Part shown: piece by piece, positions 46,382-55,885 of the stretch | Numbering within the stretch: position 1 is the first letter of the stretch | How the letters are laid out: each line of letters opens with the position of its first letter | NCBI GenBank assembly: GCA_963832875.1 | Contig: CAWHWB010000003.1 | Location: 930,001 to 994,000 of the forward strand | Source of the DNA: AP-15 sp963832875 | Lineage (GTDB): Bacteria > Pseudomonadota > Alphaproteobacteria > ATCC43930 > CGMCC-115725 | Reading direction: 5' to 3' | Length of the DNA stretch: 64,000 nucleotides | The notes under the pieces: model-generated | What the model saw: the letters and a program-made list of their open reading frames with translations, nothing else | Told to the model about the DNA's origin: nothing | Database searches by the model: none | Position numbers and translations under genes: made by a program

Positions 46382-48821
46382 CTAGAACGGCCACTGCCAA
46401 TTGGTGATTTCCGGCGGGTCGATGCCGACCTCGTGGGCGTGATTCTGGCACGCGATCTGCTGGTTCAACAGGGTTTCGCGAGCGCTCGAGCCAGTGATGC
46501 GGAACCGCGGTATGCGGTCGATGGCGTCGATGGCCAGGCTGAAGCGGTCGGTCTGATTGCGGATGGCCAGCTCCAAGGGCGTATTGATGTTGCCCTGCTC
46601 CTTGTAGCCGCGCACGTGAAGGTGGTTCTGGTGCGGGCGATGATAGGTGAGGCGGTGGATCAACCAAGGGTAGGCGTGGAAGTTGAAGACGACCGGCCTA
46701 TCCGGTGTGAAGAGAGCTTCGAATTCGCGGTCGGTCAGCCCGTGAGCGTGTTCCGTATTCGGAACCAGCTTGAACAGATCCACTACGTTCACGAACCTGA
46801 CCTTGACGTCCGGCAAGTGCTGGCGGAGTAATGCCGTGGCGGCCAGCGACTCCATTGTCGGGCAATCGCCGCAACTCGCCATGACCACATCGGGCTCAGC
46901 GCCCTGGTCGTTGCTCGCCCAGTCCCAGATGCCAACGCCCTTGGTGCAATGCTCGATCGCGGCCTCGGTGTCGAGGTATTGGAGATGCACCTGTTTGTCT
47001 GCGATCATGACATTGGCGTAATTGACGCTGCGCAGGCAATGGTCGGCGACCGACAGCAAGCAATTGGCGTCAGGCGGCAGGTAAATGCGCACGACGTTCG
47101 GGCTCTTATTCGCGACCACGTCGAGGAAGCCTGGGTCCTGGTGCGTGAACCCGTTGTGGTCTTGCCGCCAGACGAGAGCGGTGATCAAGAGGTTCAGGGA
47201 GGAGACTTTGGCGCGCCAGGGCAGCTCATTGCACTTTTCCAGCCACTTGGCGTGCTGGTTGAACATCGAGTCGATGACGTGAATGAACGGCTCGTAGCTG
47301 TTGATCAGGCCATGCCGGCCGCTCAGCAAATAACCCTCCAGCCAGCCTTCGACCGTGTGCTCGCTGAGCATCTCCATGACGCGGCCATCAGGCGCAAGTT
47401 CGCCACCATCGGCGTCCTCGGGAAAATATTCTGCGAGCCAGACTTTCTTAGTGACATCATAGAGGGCCTGCAGCCGGTTGGACTGTGTCTCGTCCGGGCC
47501 GAAGATGCGGAAGTTCTTCATATTCAGCCGCGTGACTTCGCGAAGGAAATTACCGAGGGTCGGGACGTTGCCGGCCAGGGTCGCGCCAGGTTTGTCGACC
47601 TTGACGGCAAAATCGCGGAAGTCGGGCATGTTGAGGGGCCTGCGCAATAGGCCGCCATTAGCGATCGGGTTCGCGCTCATCCGCTGGTTACCCGCGGGGG
47701 CCAAAGCCTTCAGATCAGGAAGCAGGCGGCCCCTATCGTCGAAGAGCTCTTGCGGCTTGTAGCTGCGCAGCCACGTCTCCAACAGCTTCAACTGGCCCGG
47801 GTTGGTCGCGACGTCGGGAAGGGGGATCTGGTGCGCTCTCCAGAAACCTTCGAGGTAATGCCCGTCCACCTTTCGTGGTGCCGTCCAGCCCTTTGGGACT
47901 GCGCAGAATAACAATTGGCCAGCGCGGCCGAAAGGCGTTGCCGCTCTCCCGCGCCTGCTGCTGGAGCTTGCGGATCTCCAGAACGCAGTGCTCCAGGGTG
48001 GCGGCGATCGCCTGGTGCATCGTTTCGGGATCACTGCCTTCGACAAAATAGGGCGTGTATCCATAGCCGACGAACAGCGCCTCGAGCTCCTCGTGACTGA
48101 TGCGGGCAAGGATGGTCGGATTGTTGATCTTGTAGCCGTTCAGATGCAGCACCGGCAGCACCGCGCCGTCGCTGATCGGGTTGATAAATTTGTTGCTGTG
48201 CCAGCTGGTGGCCAAGGGTCCGGTCTCGGATTCGCCGTCGCCGACCATGACTAGAGTGATAAGGTCGGGGTTATCGAAAACGGTCCCGTAGGCATGCGAG
48301 ATGCTGTAACCCAACTCGCCTCCTTCGTGAATGCTGCCGGGCGTTTCGGGGGTGGCGTGGCTGCCGATGCCGCCTGGAAAGGAGAATTGTTTGAAAAACC
48401 GCTGCAGTCCCGCAATATCTTCACTCTTTTCCGGATAGATTTCGGCGTATGTCCCTTCGAGATACGCTTGCGATAGCACCGCGGGCGCTCCGTGTCCGGG
48501 GCCGCTGATAAAGATCGCGTTCAAGTCGTACTTTTTGATCAGCCGGTTGAAGTGGATGTAGGTGAAGGCCTGGCCGGCGTCCGAACCCCAGTGACCGAGC
48601 AGCCGCGGCTTGATGTGCTCCAAGCTCAGCGGCTCGCGCAGCAAGGGATTGGCCTTGAGGTATAGCATTCCCAGGCAGAGGTAGAGGCTGGCCCGCCAAT
48701 ACGCGTCGATCTTGCGCAGTTCGTCGGGCTTGAGCGGTTTGCCCTCGATTGTCGAGCGGGCCGTGCCATATGCCGACAAAGATGTGTCAGAGCGAGGCGT
48801 TTCGAGAGCGTGAGAGCTCAT
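46382..48821 (-). pseudogene. xfp: Phosphoketolase (xylulose-5-P/fructose-6-P), one-base frameshift
   Basis: Thiamine-diphosphate enzyme splitting xylulose-5-phosphate or fructose-6-phosphate to acetyl phosphate plus glyceraldehyde-3- or erythrose-4-phosphate. ATG at 48821 (MSSHALETP) is chosen over upstream codons. N-terminal landmarks are GHWGSDAGQAFTYIHFNRLI, ISGPGHGAPA and VGDGESETGP. After RSPKG one extra G in CCCAAAGGGC (about 47892-47895) shifts the frame; without it the text continues WTAPRKVDGHYLEGFWRAHQ to the C terminus, giving 812 residues, the normal size. The lesion is in a short homopolymer and not at GANTC. It is the second metabolic gene after glgX. Confidence 0.88.
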
Positions 48822-49024
48822 GCTGCTTGTGCTCCTCCGGCCCAATGAGTGCATATCGAAACAACAGCTACTTCCGTGGGCGCTCTTCACCCATCGATTC
48901 CGAACCATAGCCGCATGTCGCGCAGCAGGTCGGCGTTTAGCGCAGCTCCAGGGTGTAGGTCATCGGCATGGCCCTCCACGTGCTGTAGGATCAGTCACCT
49001 GTCAGCTCGCTTCTATGATCTGGA

Positions 49025-51229
49025 TCAATCTCCCGATTGCGGCGCAGTCCTCTCGGCCGCGATGTCGAACGCCGGCCCAGAGCGGGCATCGATGCGCACA
49101 AGCAGCGCCGCCATGGAGCGCGGCATCACGCGATATTGCGTCCCTGGCACCGGTGGAGCTGCAGCAGGATCCATGATGTCCTCGGGGGACTCCCGCGCCG
49201 TGTCGATCCAGCGTCGCCAGCCTGAAGTGCCTGTTCCCGGCACATCGGGCAGGTCGAATTCGAGAGCTTCCCAATAGGCGTTGGACATCAAGTGCAGCTG
49301 GAACGGAAGGTGACCTGGGCCGAACCGAAGGGTGCAAGCGAGGCTGTGCGAATCGTCGGACCAGTCCGGGCAACCGAGGCGAACGCCGTGCCAGTCGATG
49401 TCGGCGCGGCGCAGCAGCTCGTTGAGGCTCATTCCCAGGTTCAACCCGCCTCCTATCTCGATACCTCGCAGGCGGTGCGCGATTAGCGTCTTCGCGAACC
49501 GATGGAGGTCCCGATGCCGGTCGAGCAGGCTCCAGTCGAGCCAGCTGATCTCGTTGTCCTGGCAATAGGCGTTGTTGTTGCCCTGTTGCGTGCGGCGAAT
49601 TTCGTCGCCCATTAGCAGCATCGGCGTGCCAAGGGAGATCAGCATATGGACGAAGAAGTTCTTCACCTGCCGGCGCCGCAGCCGCTCGACGATGGCATCA
49701 TCACCCGGCCCCTCGACCCCGCAATTCCACGACAGATTGGTGTCCGCCCCGTCGCGGTTCCCCTCACCGTTCGCCTCATTGTGCTTGTCGTTGTAGGAGA
49801 CCAGATCGTTGAGCGTGAAGCCGTCGTGGCAGGTCACGAAATTGATGCTCTGCTCGGGTTCCCGTTCCCGCTGCCCGAAGATGTCCGGGCTGCCGAGCAC
49901 GCGTGGCGCCAGCATCCGCACCGTGCCCCTGTCTCCTTTGACGAAACGGCGGACATCGTCGCGGAAGCGGCCGTTCCATTCCTTCCAGCTGTCGCCGATG
50001 AAACTTCCGACCTGATAGAGACCAGCAGCGTCCCAGGCCTCCGCGATCAGCTTGGTACCGGCGAGGATCGGGTCCGACTCGATATCCCAGATGGCCGGAG
50101 GGTTTTCGAGCGGGCGACCGGTCTCGTCGCGAGCCAGGATCGCGGCGAGGTCGAATCGGAACCCGTCAACATGCATTTCGGTGACCCAGTAGCGCAAGCT
50201 GTCGAGGATCATGCGGCGCACAATCGCCTGATTGGCGTTCAGCGTGTTGCCGGTGCCGGTATAATTGGCGTATTGCGCGCGGTCCTGGTCGAGGATGTAG
50301 TACACTTCATTGGCGAGGCCGCGGAAACAGAGGGTGGGTCCCTCCGCATTCCCCTCGGCGGTGTGGTTGTACACGACATCGAGGATCACCTCGATGCCGG
50401 CGCGGTGCAGCGCCTTGACGAGGTCACGGAACTCCTCGACCGCGCCGAGGGGGTCCTTGCGCGAGCTGTAGCCGGTATGGGGGGCGAAGTACGATACCGG
50501 TGAATATCCCCAATAATTGACCAGGCCCTCCGGACAATCCTGGCGGTCGAATTGGAACACGGGAAGCAGCTCGACGGCGGTGATCCCGAGGTCCTGTAGG
50601 TATGGGATCTTCTCGATCATGCCGGCAAAGGTCCCTCGCAGCTCCGCAGCGACCCCAGAGCTCGGATGCCGCGTGAAACCGGCGACGTGCATCTCGTAGA
50701 TCACCGTCGCGGCGAAGCCTCGATGCAGCGGCCGGTCGCCTTCCCAATCGTAAATGTCGGGATCGACCACCGCGCTTTTCATGGTGACGGCATCGGCCTC
50801 ACCGTATCGGCTCGCCCGGCGGCGGGAATAGGCTTCGGGCACGACGACGGCGCGCCCGTACGGGTCGAGCAGGGCCTTGCTCGGATCGAAACGCAAGCCC
50901 TGCCCGGGATCGAAAGGACCGAAGGCACGATAGGCGTATAGCTGTCCGGAGCCGATCCCAGGGACGAAAGCGTGCCAGTAGTGGTAGGTCCGGTGCGTTT
51001 GCGGATCGAGGCCGATGACGCGCGTCGGTTGCGTCGCCTCGGCACTATCGAACAGCAGCAGCTCGACCCGGGTGGCCTGCCGCGAGAACACGCTGAAGTT
51101 GACACCGCGGGGAAGGACGGTCGCGCCCAACGGACAGCTCTGGCCCGTGTTCGATGCATCGGCCGCCGCACAAGCAGCAACTCGCGGCCCTTCCCGCAAG
51201 ACTTTGAGTTCGGCGGATTCGGCTGTCAC
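49025..51229 (-). CDS. glgX: Glycogen debranching enzyme (isoamylase type, GH13)
   Basis: Hydrolyses alpha-1,6 branches of phosphorylase-limit glycogen. The N-terminal CBM48-like domain (LGATVLPRGVNFSVFSRQAT) is followed by the GH13 barrel: DVVYNHTAEGN, nucleophile Asp in VDGFRFDLA, acid/base Glu in IAEAWD, and third acid in NFVTCHDGF. The GTG at 51229 gives 734 residues, close to the family; a TTG at 51316 would add 29. It heads the metabolic cluster; 203 bases separate it from xfp. Confidence 0.92.
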   Translation of the reverse strand: MTAESAELKVLREGPRVAACAAADASNTGQSCPLGATVLPRGVNFSVFSRQATRVELLLFDSAEATQPTRVIGLDPQTHRTYHYWHAFVPGIGSGQLYAYRAFGPFDPGQGLRFDPSKALLDPYGRAVVVPEAYSRRRASRYGEADAVTMKSAVVDPDIYDWEGDRPLHRGFAATVIYEMHVAGFTRHPSSGVAAELRGTFAGMIEKIPYLQDLGITAVELLPVFQFDRQDCPEGLVNYWGYSPVSYFAPHTGYSSRKDPLGAVEEFRDLVKALHRAGIEVILDVVYNHTAEGNAEGPTLCFRGLANEVYYILDQDRAQYANYTGTGNTLNANQAIVRRMILDSLRYWVTEMHVDGFRFDLAAILARDETGRPLENPPAIWDIESDPILAGTKLIAEAWDAAGLYQVGSFIGDSWKEWNGRFRDDVRRFVKGDRGTVRMLAPRVLGSPDIFGQREREPEQSINFVTCHDGFTLNDLVSYNDKHNEANGEGNRDGADTNLSWNCGVEGPGDDAIVERLRRRQVKNFFVHMLISLGTPMLLMGDEIRRTQQGNNNAYCQDNEISWLDWSLLDRHRDLHRFAKTLIAHRLRGIEIGGGLNLGMSLNELLRRADIDWHGVRLGCPDWSDDSHSLACTLRFGPGHLPFQLHLMSNAYWEALEFDLPDVPGTGTSGWRRWIDTARESPEDIMDPAAAPPVPGTQYRVMPRSMAALLVRIDARSGPAFDIAAERTAPQSGD

Positions 51230-51395
51230 TTCTTCAAACCCGTGCGCATTGTTGGCCGCACACCCGCTGACCGGACGGGGCCGCGTCGATATCGATGGAC
51301 AGGTGCTGATCGGCAAAGCTCACGATTGATCTCTGAGAATGGCCGTCTATGACATAAGCGGGGTCGAGGTCCCTATTCGCACTGACGTCATCGAT

Positions 51396-51421
51396 GAGAT
51401 CCCTATGGGAGATCCCTATGG
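51396..51421. repeat. Exact 13-base tandem duplication
   Basis: GAGATCCCTATGG occurs twice in direct succession (51396-51408 and 51409-51421) in the gap upstream of glgX. It looks like a replication-slippage duplication; it lies about 170-190 bases ahead of the glgX start and could alter spacing of regulatory sites. Confidence 0.7.
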
Positions 51422-51522
51422 CGCGTGCAATCCTGTTGCAGGCCATCGGGACCGGCTTTAACTTCGATCAAGTCGGACAACACTTCCCCCCATTCGGCTA
51501 AGCGCGCACTGCTTCTCGGCGG

Positions 51523-51966
51523 TCAGGCGCGCAGGGCACCCAGCTCCACCCTGCACACGTCTCCGAACTCCCTTAGGGGATCACGGATCTCTTCGCTTCC
51601 TACGAATTCCTGAAACTCGTCGAACGTTTTCTTGGGGGCAGCATAGTCCCGGACCAGGCGGCGGACCACGTGCTCGGCAACGCGGATCACTTCATCCGAT
51701 GAGGCCAAGCGCATCCGTGCGATCGCGGCGTAGAGACCCGCGACAACTTCAGGTCCCTCGGCTTGATGATCCCAGGCCTCGGTAAAGCGTTTCGATGCCT
51801 CGATGATGAACTCGGCGTAGAGCGTCTCGCGCTTTACCAATTCCTCGACGAGCACCTGCGCCCGCAACTGCCCGCGCTGGGTGAACCAGGAGGCGGCGAG
51901 GGTCGAGGCCCCGCCGATCAGCGAGCCGGCCAACGCGGAGGCCGCCGAGAGGATTGCCGCATCCAT
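51523..51966 (-). CDS. Small membrane-anchored hypothetical protein
   Basis: A 147-residue protein of unknown function. The ATG at 51966 lies 14 bases after the permease stop, so it belongs to the export operon. An N-terminal hydrophobic helix (residues 4-26, AASALAGSLIGGASTLAASW) is followed by an entirely helical, charged segment with likely coiled-coil character (LRAQVLVEELVKRETLYAEF to FQEFVGSEEIRDPLREFGDV). This layout suggests a membrane-tethered cytoplasmic or periplasmic helical hairpin. No family was recognised. Confidence 0.75.
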   Translation of the reverse strand: MDAAILSAASALAGSLIGGASTLAASWFTQRGQLRAQVLVEELVKRETLYAEFIIEASKRFTEAWDHQAEGPEVVAGLYAAIARMRLASSDEVIRVAEHVVRRLVRDYAAPKKTFDEFQEFVGSEEIRDPLREFGDVCRVELGALRA

Positions 51967-51980
51967 TTGCCGGAACGGAT

Positions 51981-53109
51981 CTACTGGAAGCTCGCGATCG
52001 TCGTCCTGAAGCGCACCAGCGACACCCCGAAAAACACGGTCGTGATGGCGGCAAGAGCGGCAAGCTGCGGCCATACGATGTCGAGGCCGGCGCCGCGGTA
52101 CAAGACGGCCTGGGCAAAGCTGACAAAGTGCGGGGTGGGCATGACCTGCATCGCGTATTGCAGCCATTCCGGGATGCTTTCCATCGGGGTCGTGCTGCCC
52201 GACAGCAGGTTGAGGACAACCAGCACCGGGATTATGAGCAGGCCAAACTGACCCATCGTACCGGCGAAGGTTGCGAGCAGAATGCCCAGGGCTCCGACCG
52301 AAATCTGATAGACGACCGTGCCGGCAACGAACAATGGGACCGATCCGGCGAGCGGCACGCGGATCAGCTCGTGCACCACCAGCCACAGCGAGAGCGTGGC
52401 GATAGTTACGATCACGAAACCGTTCGCCCAGATCTTCGCCGTCATGATTTCGGCCGGTTTGACCGGCATGACCAGCAAATGCTCGACCGTGCCGTGTTCG
52501 CGTTCGCGAATCAGCGCCGCCCCGGTGAGAATGACGGCGAGCGCCGTGATGTTGTTGATAACCGCCATGATGGCGTTGAACCATTCGGAGGTGTGGTTCG
52601 GGTTGAACATCGTTCGAACGATGAGGTTAATCGGGAGCGCTGTCGCCCCTTCGCTATGCTGCAGGTAGCTCAAAGTCTCCTGCTCGATGATGTTCTGAAT
52701 ATCCGTGGCGCCGATGCCGGCCTGGGCAAGCGCGGTCGCGTCAACATTAATTTGCACCGTCGGTTGCCGCCCGGCCAGAGCGTCGTACTCGAATTTGGGC
52801 GGCACTTCCAGGACGAAGACAAAGCGTCCGGAATTCATCGCCGAGTTCGATCTGGTCAGCCGAGATCTCGACGGGCGTCTTGAACAGCGGCTGTTGCAGT
52901 GCGGCCTCTATTCGGCGGGAGAGTTCGGAATGGTCCTCGTCGACGATGCCGACCCCGACGTGTTCGACCTCGAACTTTGCGCCGGTCGCCTGAGCATAAA
53001 CCGCAAAGCTGAGCGCATAGACGATCATGACCAAGAGGATCGGGTCGACGCTCAGGCTGTACAGCTCCTTGACGCCGAGCCTGAACACATTATCCAGCCG
53101 CAGTGCCAT
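51981..53109 (-). pseudogene. ABC-2 type permease (YhhJ-like), one-base frameshift
   Basis: Membrane subunit of an ABC-2 exporter. ATG at 53109 (MALRLDNVFRLGVKEL) lies 1 base after the RbbA-like stop. It has TM1 near residues 22-41, a periplasmic domain with VEHVGVGIVDEDHSELS, then, after a frame break, SGRFVFVLEVPPKFEYD, five C-terminal helices and the conserved RERE(H)GTVEHLLVMP signature. Removing one A from CGAACTCG (plus strand 52842-52849) restores QIDSAMNSGRF and 375 residues, the normal length. Third lesion of this exact kind in the window; the gene is probably intact. Confidence 0.86.
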
Positions 53110-53110
53110 C

Positions 53111-55885
53111 TCACGCCTCCTGCTTGCGCAGCACCAGGGTTGCCGCGGCGAGAAAACCAAGTGCGAAGACGAGCAGCACCAGGATATCGGGCCAGAGATC
53201 CGAGAAGCTGAGGCCCTTCGTAAAGGTCCCCAGGCTGATTTGGGTGAACCATCCCGACGGAAAACCGATGCCGATCCAGCGGGCGACCCCCGAAAGCGAC
53301 GAGAACGGCATCAGGAGTCCCGAGAAGTTCACGCCGGCGGTCAAGCCTAGAACCGTCGTCGTGAATATGGCGGCCACCTGGGTCGTTGTGAAGCAGGAGA
53401 TGAGTAGGCCAAATGCGGTGGCCGCGCCGACGTAGATCAATACCCCCAAAAAGAGCGCGACAGCCGATCCCTTCACCGGCACACCGAACAGGTATATCGC
53501 CGTCAACAGAAGTGTCAGAAAACTGACGCATCCGATGACGACGTAAGGAAGCTGCTTGCCAAGCAGGAATTCTATTCCGGTGATCGGGGTGGACCGGAAA
53601 TTGGCGATCGAGCCGGTTTCCTTTTCGCGGGCGACGCCGACAGCGGTCATCATCGCCGGGATCAGGAGGAGGAGGAGCATGATCGAGCTGGGAACGCTCG
53701 CATAGACGCTCTTGAAGGCCTGGTTGTAGCGAAAGCGCTCCTCGATATTGACCGGCAGCGGCTGGAGGCCCGCGATGTGGCCCCTGGCCGCCTGATCGGC
53801 CAAATAGGCCAGCGCTACCCCGGTCACATAGCCGCTTGCCGTCTCGGCGCGAAACGGCATTGCCCCGTCCAGCCATACCGAGGCTTCGGGCTCCCTATCC
53901 GCCATCAGATCCTCGCCGAAGTTCGGCGGGATCTCGATCGCGAGCGCCAGCTCGCCGTCCTTGAGCCGCCGATCGAGCTCTGCCTCGCTGGTAATTGCCG
54001 GATGTTCGGTGAAATACCGGGAACCCCAGAAGTTTTCGAGCAGCTCCCGGCTCTGCGTTGTCTGATCCTGGTCGAAAGCGGCGAAGGCCAAGTGTTCGAC
54101 GTCGAACGAGATCCCGTAGCCGATGGTCACCAACAAAATCAAGGGACCGGCGAGCGCGAAGCCGAGCCGGATCGGGTCACGCAGGATTTCCATCGTCTCC
54201 CGGCGCGCATAAGCCCACAACCGGCGCCAATCGAAGAACTGAGCGGCGGGCGCGGCCGACAGTGCTGGCCGGGTCGGTTCGGGAGCTGCTTCGGCCTGGC
54301 TCGGCTTTGCTCCCTGTTCTATCCCGGAGGCATCTTCGAGATAGGCGATGAACGCATCCTCGAGCTTGGTCATGCCGCGCCGCTGTGTCAGCTCCTTCGC
54401 GGTTCCGACGGCCAGCACCTTTCCCGCATTCATCAGCGAGATGCGGTCGCACCGCTCCGCTTCGTTCATGAAGTGGGTCGAGACAAAGATCGTCACGCCT
54501 TCGTCGCGCGACAGACTGATCAGGTAGCGCCAAAAGGAATCGCGGGCGACCGGATCGACGCCCGAGGTCGGCTCGTCGAGGAGCAGCACCTCGGGCCGGT
54601 GGATGATGGCGACGGCAAGCTGCAGGCGCTGCTTTTGCCCCAGGGGAAGGCTGTCGGGCCGGCTGTCGGCGACGCCAAGCAGATCGAACCGCTCGAGCGT
54701 TTCCTGCACGCACGCTTCTCTGCGCTCCTCAGGCAGGTGATACAGGTGGGAATGCAGTTCCAGGTTTTGCCGGACGGTGAGTTCGCCATAAAGCGAGAAG
54801 GCCTGCGTCATATAGCCGACGCGTTCGCGCGTCGCCATGTCCCCGGCGTCGAGAGGATGCCCGAACAGCAGCGCCTCGCCTTCGGTCGGGGCGAGCAAGC
54901 CGGTGAGCATCTTCATCGTCGTGCTCTTGCCGCAGCCGTTGGACCCAAGGAAACCGAAGATCTCGCCGCGCTCGATGCGGAAGCTGACGTGATCGACCGC
55001 CGTGAACTTGCCGAAACGCTGCGTGAGCCCCTCCGCCTCGATGGCGGGCGGACCGGCGACAGCATGGCGCGGAGGGACGACGATGGCTTGATGTCCGGAG
55101 CGTTTCGCCTCCGGCAGGAGGTTTATGAACGCGTCGTCGAGCGTGTCTGCGTGGCCCTGCGCCCGCAATTCCTCGGGTGAGCCGGTGGCGACTACATGGC
55201 CGTCGTCCATCGCGGTGAGCCAATCGAAGCGCTCCGCTTCTTCCATATAGGCGGTTGCAACCATGACGCTCATCTGTGGCCGCCGCACGCGGATATGGTC
55301 GATCAGTTCCCAGAATTGCCGCCGCGACAGCGGGTCCACCCCGGTGGTCGGCTCGTCGAGGATCAGCAGGTCGGGATCATGGATCAGCGAGCAGCAGAGC
55401 GAGAGCTTCTGCTTCATCCCGCCAGACAGCTTGCCCGCCGGCCGGTCGGGAAACGGATCCAGCCCGGTTGCGGCGAGGAGCTCCGTGATACGCTGCTCGC
55501 GCTCGGCTTTGGCCTGGCCGAACAGGCGCCCGAAAAAGTCGAGGTTCTCAAATACGGTCAGCGTCGGGTACAGGTTGCGCCCAAGGCCTTGCGGCATGTA
55601 GGCGATGCGCGGCAAGCTCAATCGCCGGTGCTCGGCGTTGTGCATGTCGCCATCAAGCGCGAAGACCTCGCCGTCCTGGATCCGGCGCACACCGGCGATC
55701 AGCGCGAGCAGCGTGGACTTGCCGACGCCGTCCGGCCCAATGAGCCCGACCATGCAGCGGGCCGGGATCGCTAGGGTCACATCGTCGAGTGCGATGGTCC
55801 GGCCATAGCGGTGCGACAGCCGTTGCACCCGTGCAGCCGGCAGCATCACGGCAGCCGGCGTCATCACGGCAGCCGGCGTCGTCAT
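53111..55885 (-). CDS. RbbA-like fused ABC ATPase-ATPase-permease
   Basis: A 924-residue protein with two ABC domains and an ABC-2 membrane domain. First Walker A GPDGVGKST (50-58), signature LSGGMKQKLSL, and Walker B LLILDEP. Second domain (about 290-510): Walker A GSNGCGKST, the less canonical signature LPLGQKQRLQL, Walker B VLLLDEP. From about 560 a permease with a large periplasmic loop and about six helices, including AREKETGSIANFRSTPITG. This is the architecture of RbbA/YhiH, found between HlyD-type and YhhJ-type partners as here. ATG 55885 overlaps the HlyD stop by four bases. The substrate is unknown. Confidence 0.92.
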   Translation of the reverse strand: MTTPAAVMTPAAVMLPAARVQRLSHRYGRTIALDDVTLAIPARCMVGLIGPDGVGKSTLLALIAGVRRIQDGEVFALDGDMHNAEHRRLSLPRIAYMPQGLGRNLYPTLTVFENLDFFGRLFGQAKAEREQRITELLAATGLDPFPDRPAGKLSGGMKQKLSLCCSLIHDPDLLILDEPTTGVDPLSRRQFWELIDHIRVRRPQMSVMVATAYMEEAERFDWLTAMDDGHVVATGSPEELRAQGHADTLDDAFINLLPEAKRSGHQAIVVPPRHAVAGPPAIEAEGLTQRFGKFTAVDHVSFRIERGEIFGFLGSNGCGKSTTMKMLTGLLAPTEGEALLFGHPLDAGDMATRERVGYMTQAFSLYGELTVRQNLELHSHLYHLPEERREACVQETLERFDLLGVADSRPDSLPLGQKQRLQLAVAIIHRPEVLLLDEPTSGVDPVARDSFWRYLISLSRDEGVTIFVSTHFMNEAERCDRISLMNAGKVLAVGTAKELTQRRGMTKLEDAFIAYLEDASGIEQGAKPSQAEAAPEPTRPALSAAPAAQFFDWRRLWAYARRETMEILRDPIRLGFALAGPLILLVTIGYGISFDVEHLAFAAFDQDQTTQSRELLENFWGSRYFTEHPAITSEAELDRRLKDGELALAIEIPPNFGEDLMADREPEASVWLDGAMPFRAETASGYVTGVALAYLADQAARGHIAGLQPLPVNIEERFRYNQAFKSVYASVPSSIMLLLLLIPAMMTAVGVAREKETGSIANFRSTPITGIEFLLGKQLPYVVIGCVSFLTLLLTAIYLFGVPVKGSAVALFLGVLIYVGAATAFGLLISCFTTTQVAAIFTTTVLGLTAGVNFSGLLMPFSSLSGVARWIGIGFPSGWFTQISLGTFTKGLSFSDLWPDILVLLVFALGFLAAATLVLRKQEA
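55844..55879. repeat. 18-base tandem repeat in the start of the RbbA-like gene
   Basis: Two adjacent identical 18-base units (55844-55861 and 55862-55879), plus part of a third, encode a duplicated MTPAAV at the N terminus of the fused ABC protein. Because the unit is in frame, it lengthens the N terminus without breaking the gene. Each copy also carries an in-frame ATG, so alternative starts are possible. Confidence 0.65.

Noticed and set aside
47885..47900. Programmed frameshift at CCCAAAGGGC in the phosphoketolase gene
   Set aside because: Phosphoketolases are not known to use recoding, the change needed is removal of one G from a short run, and no stimulatory structure was seen; a homopolymer error or a mutation is simpler.
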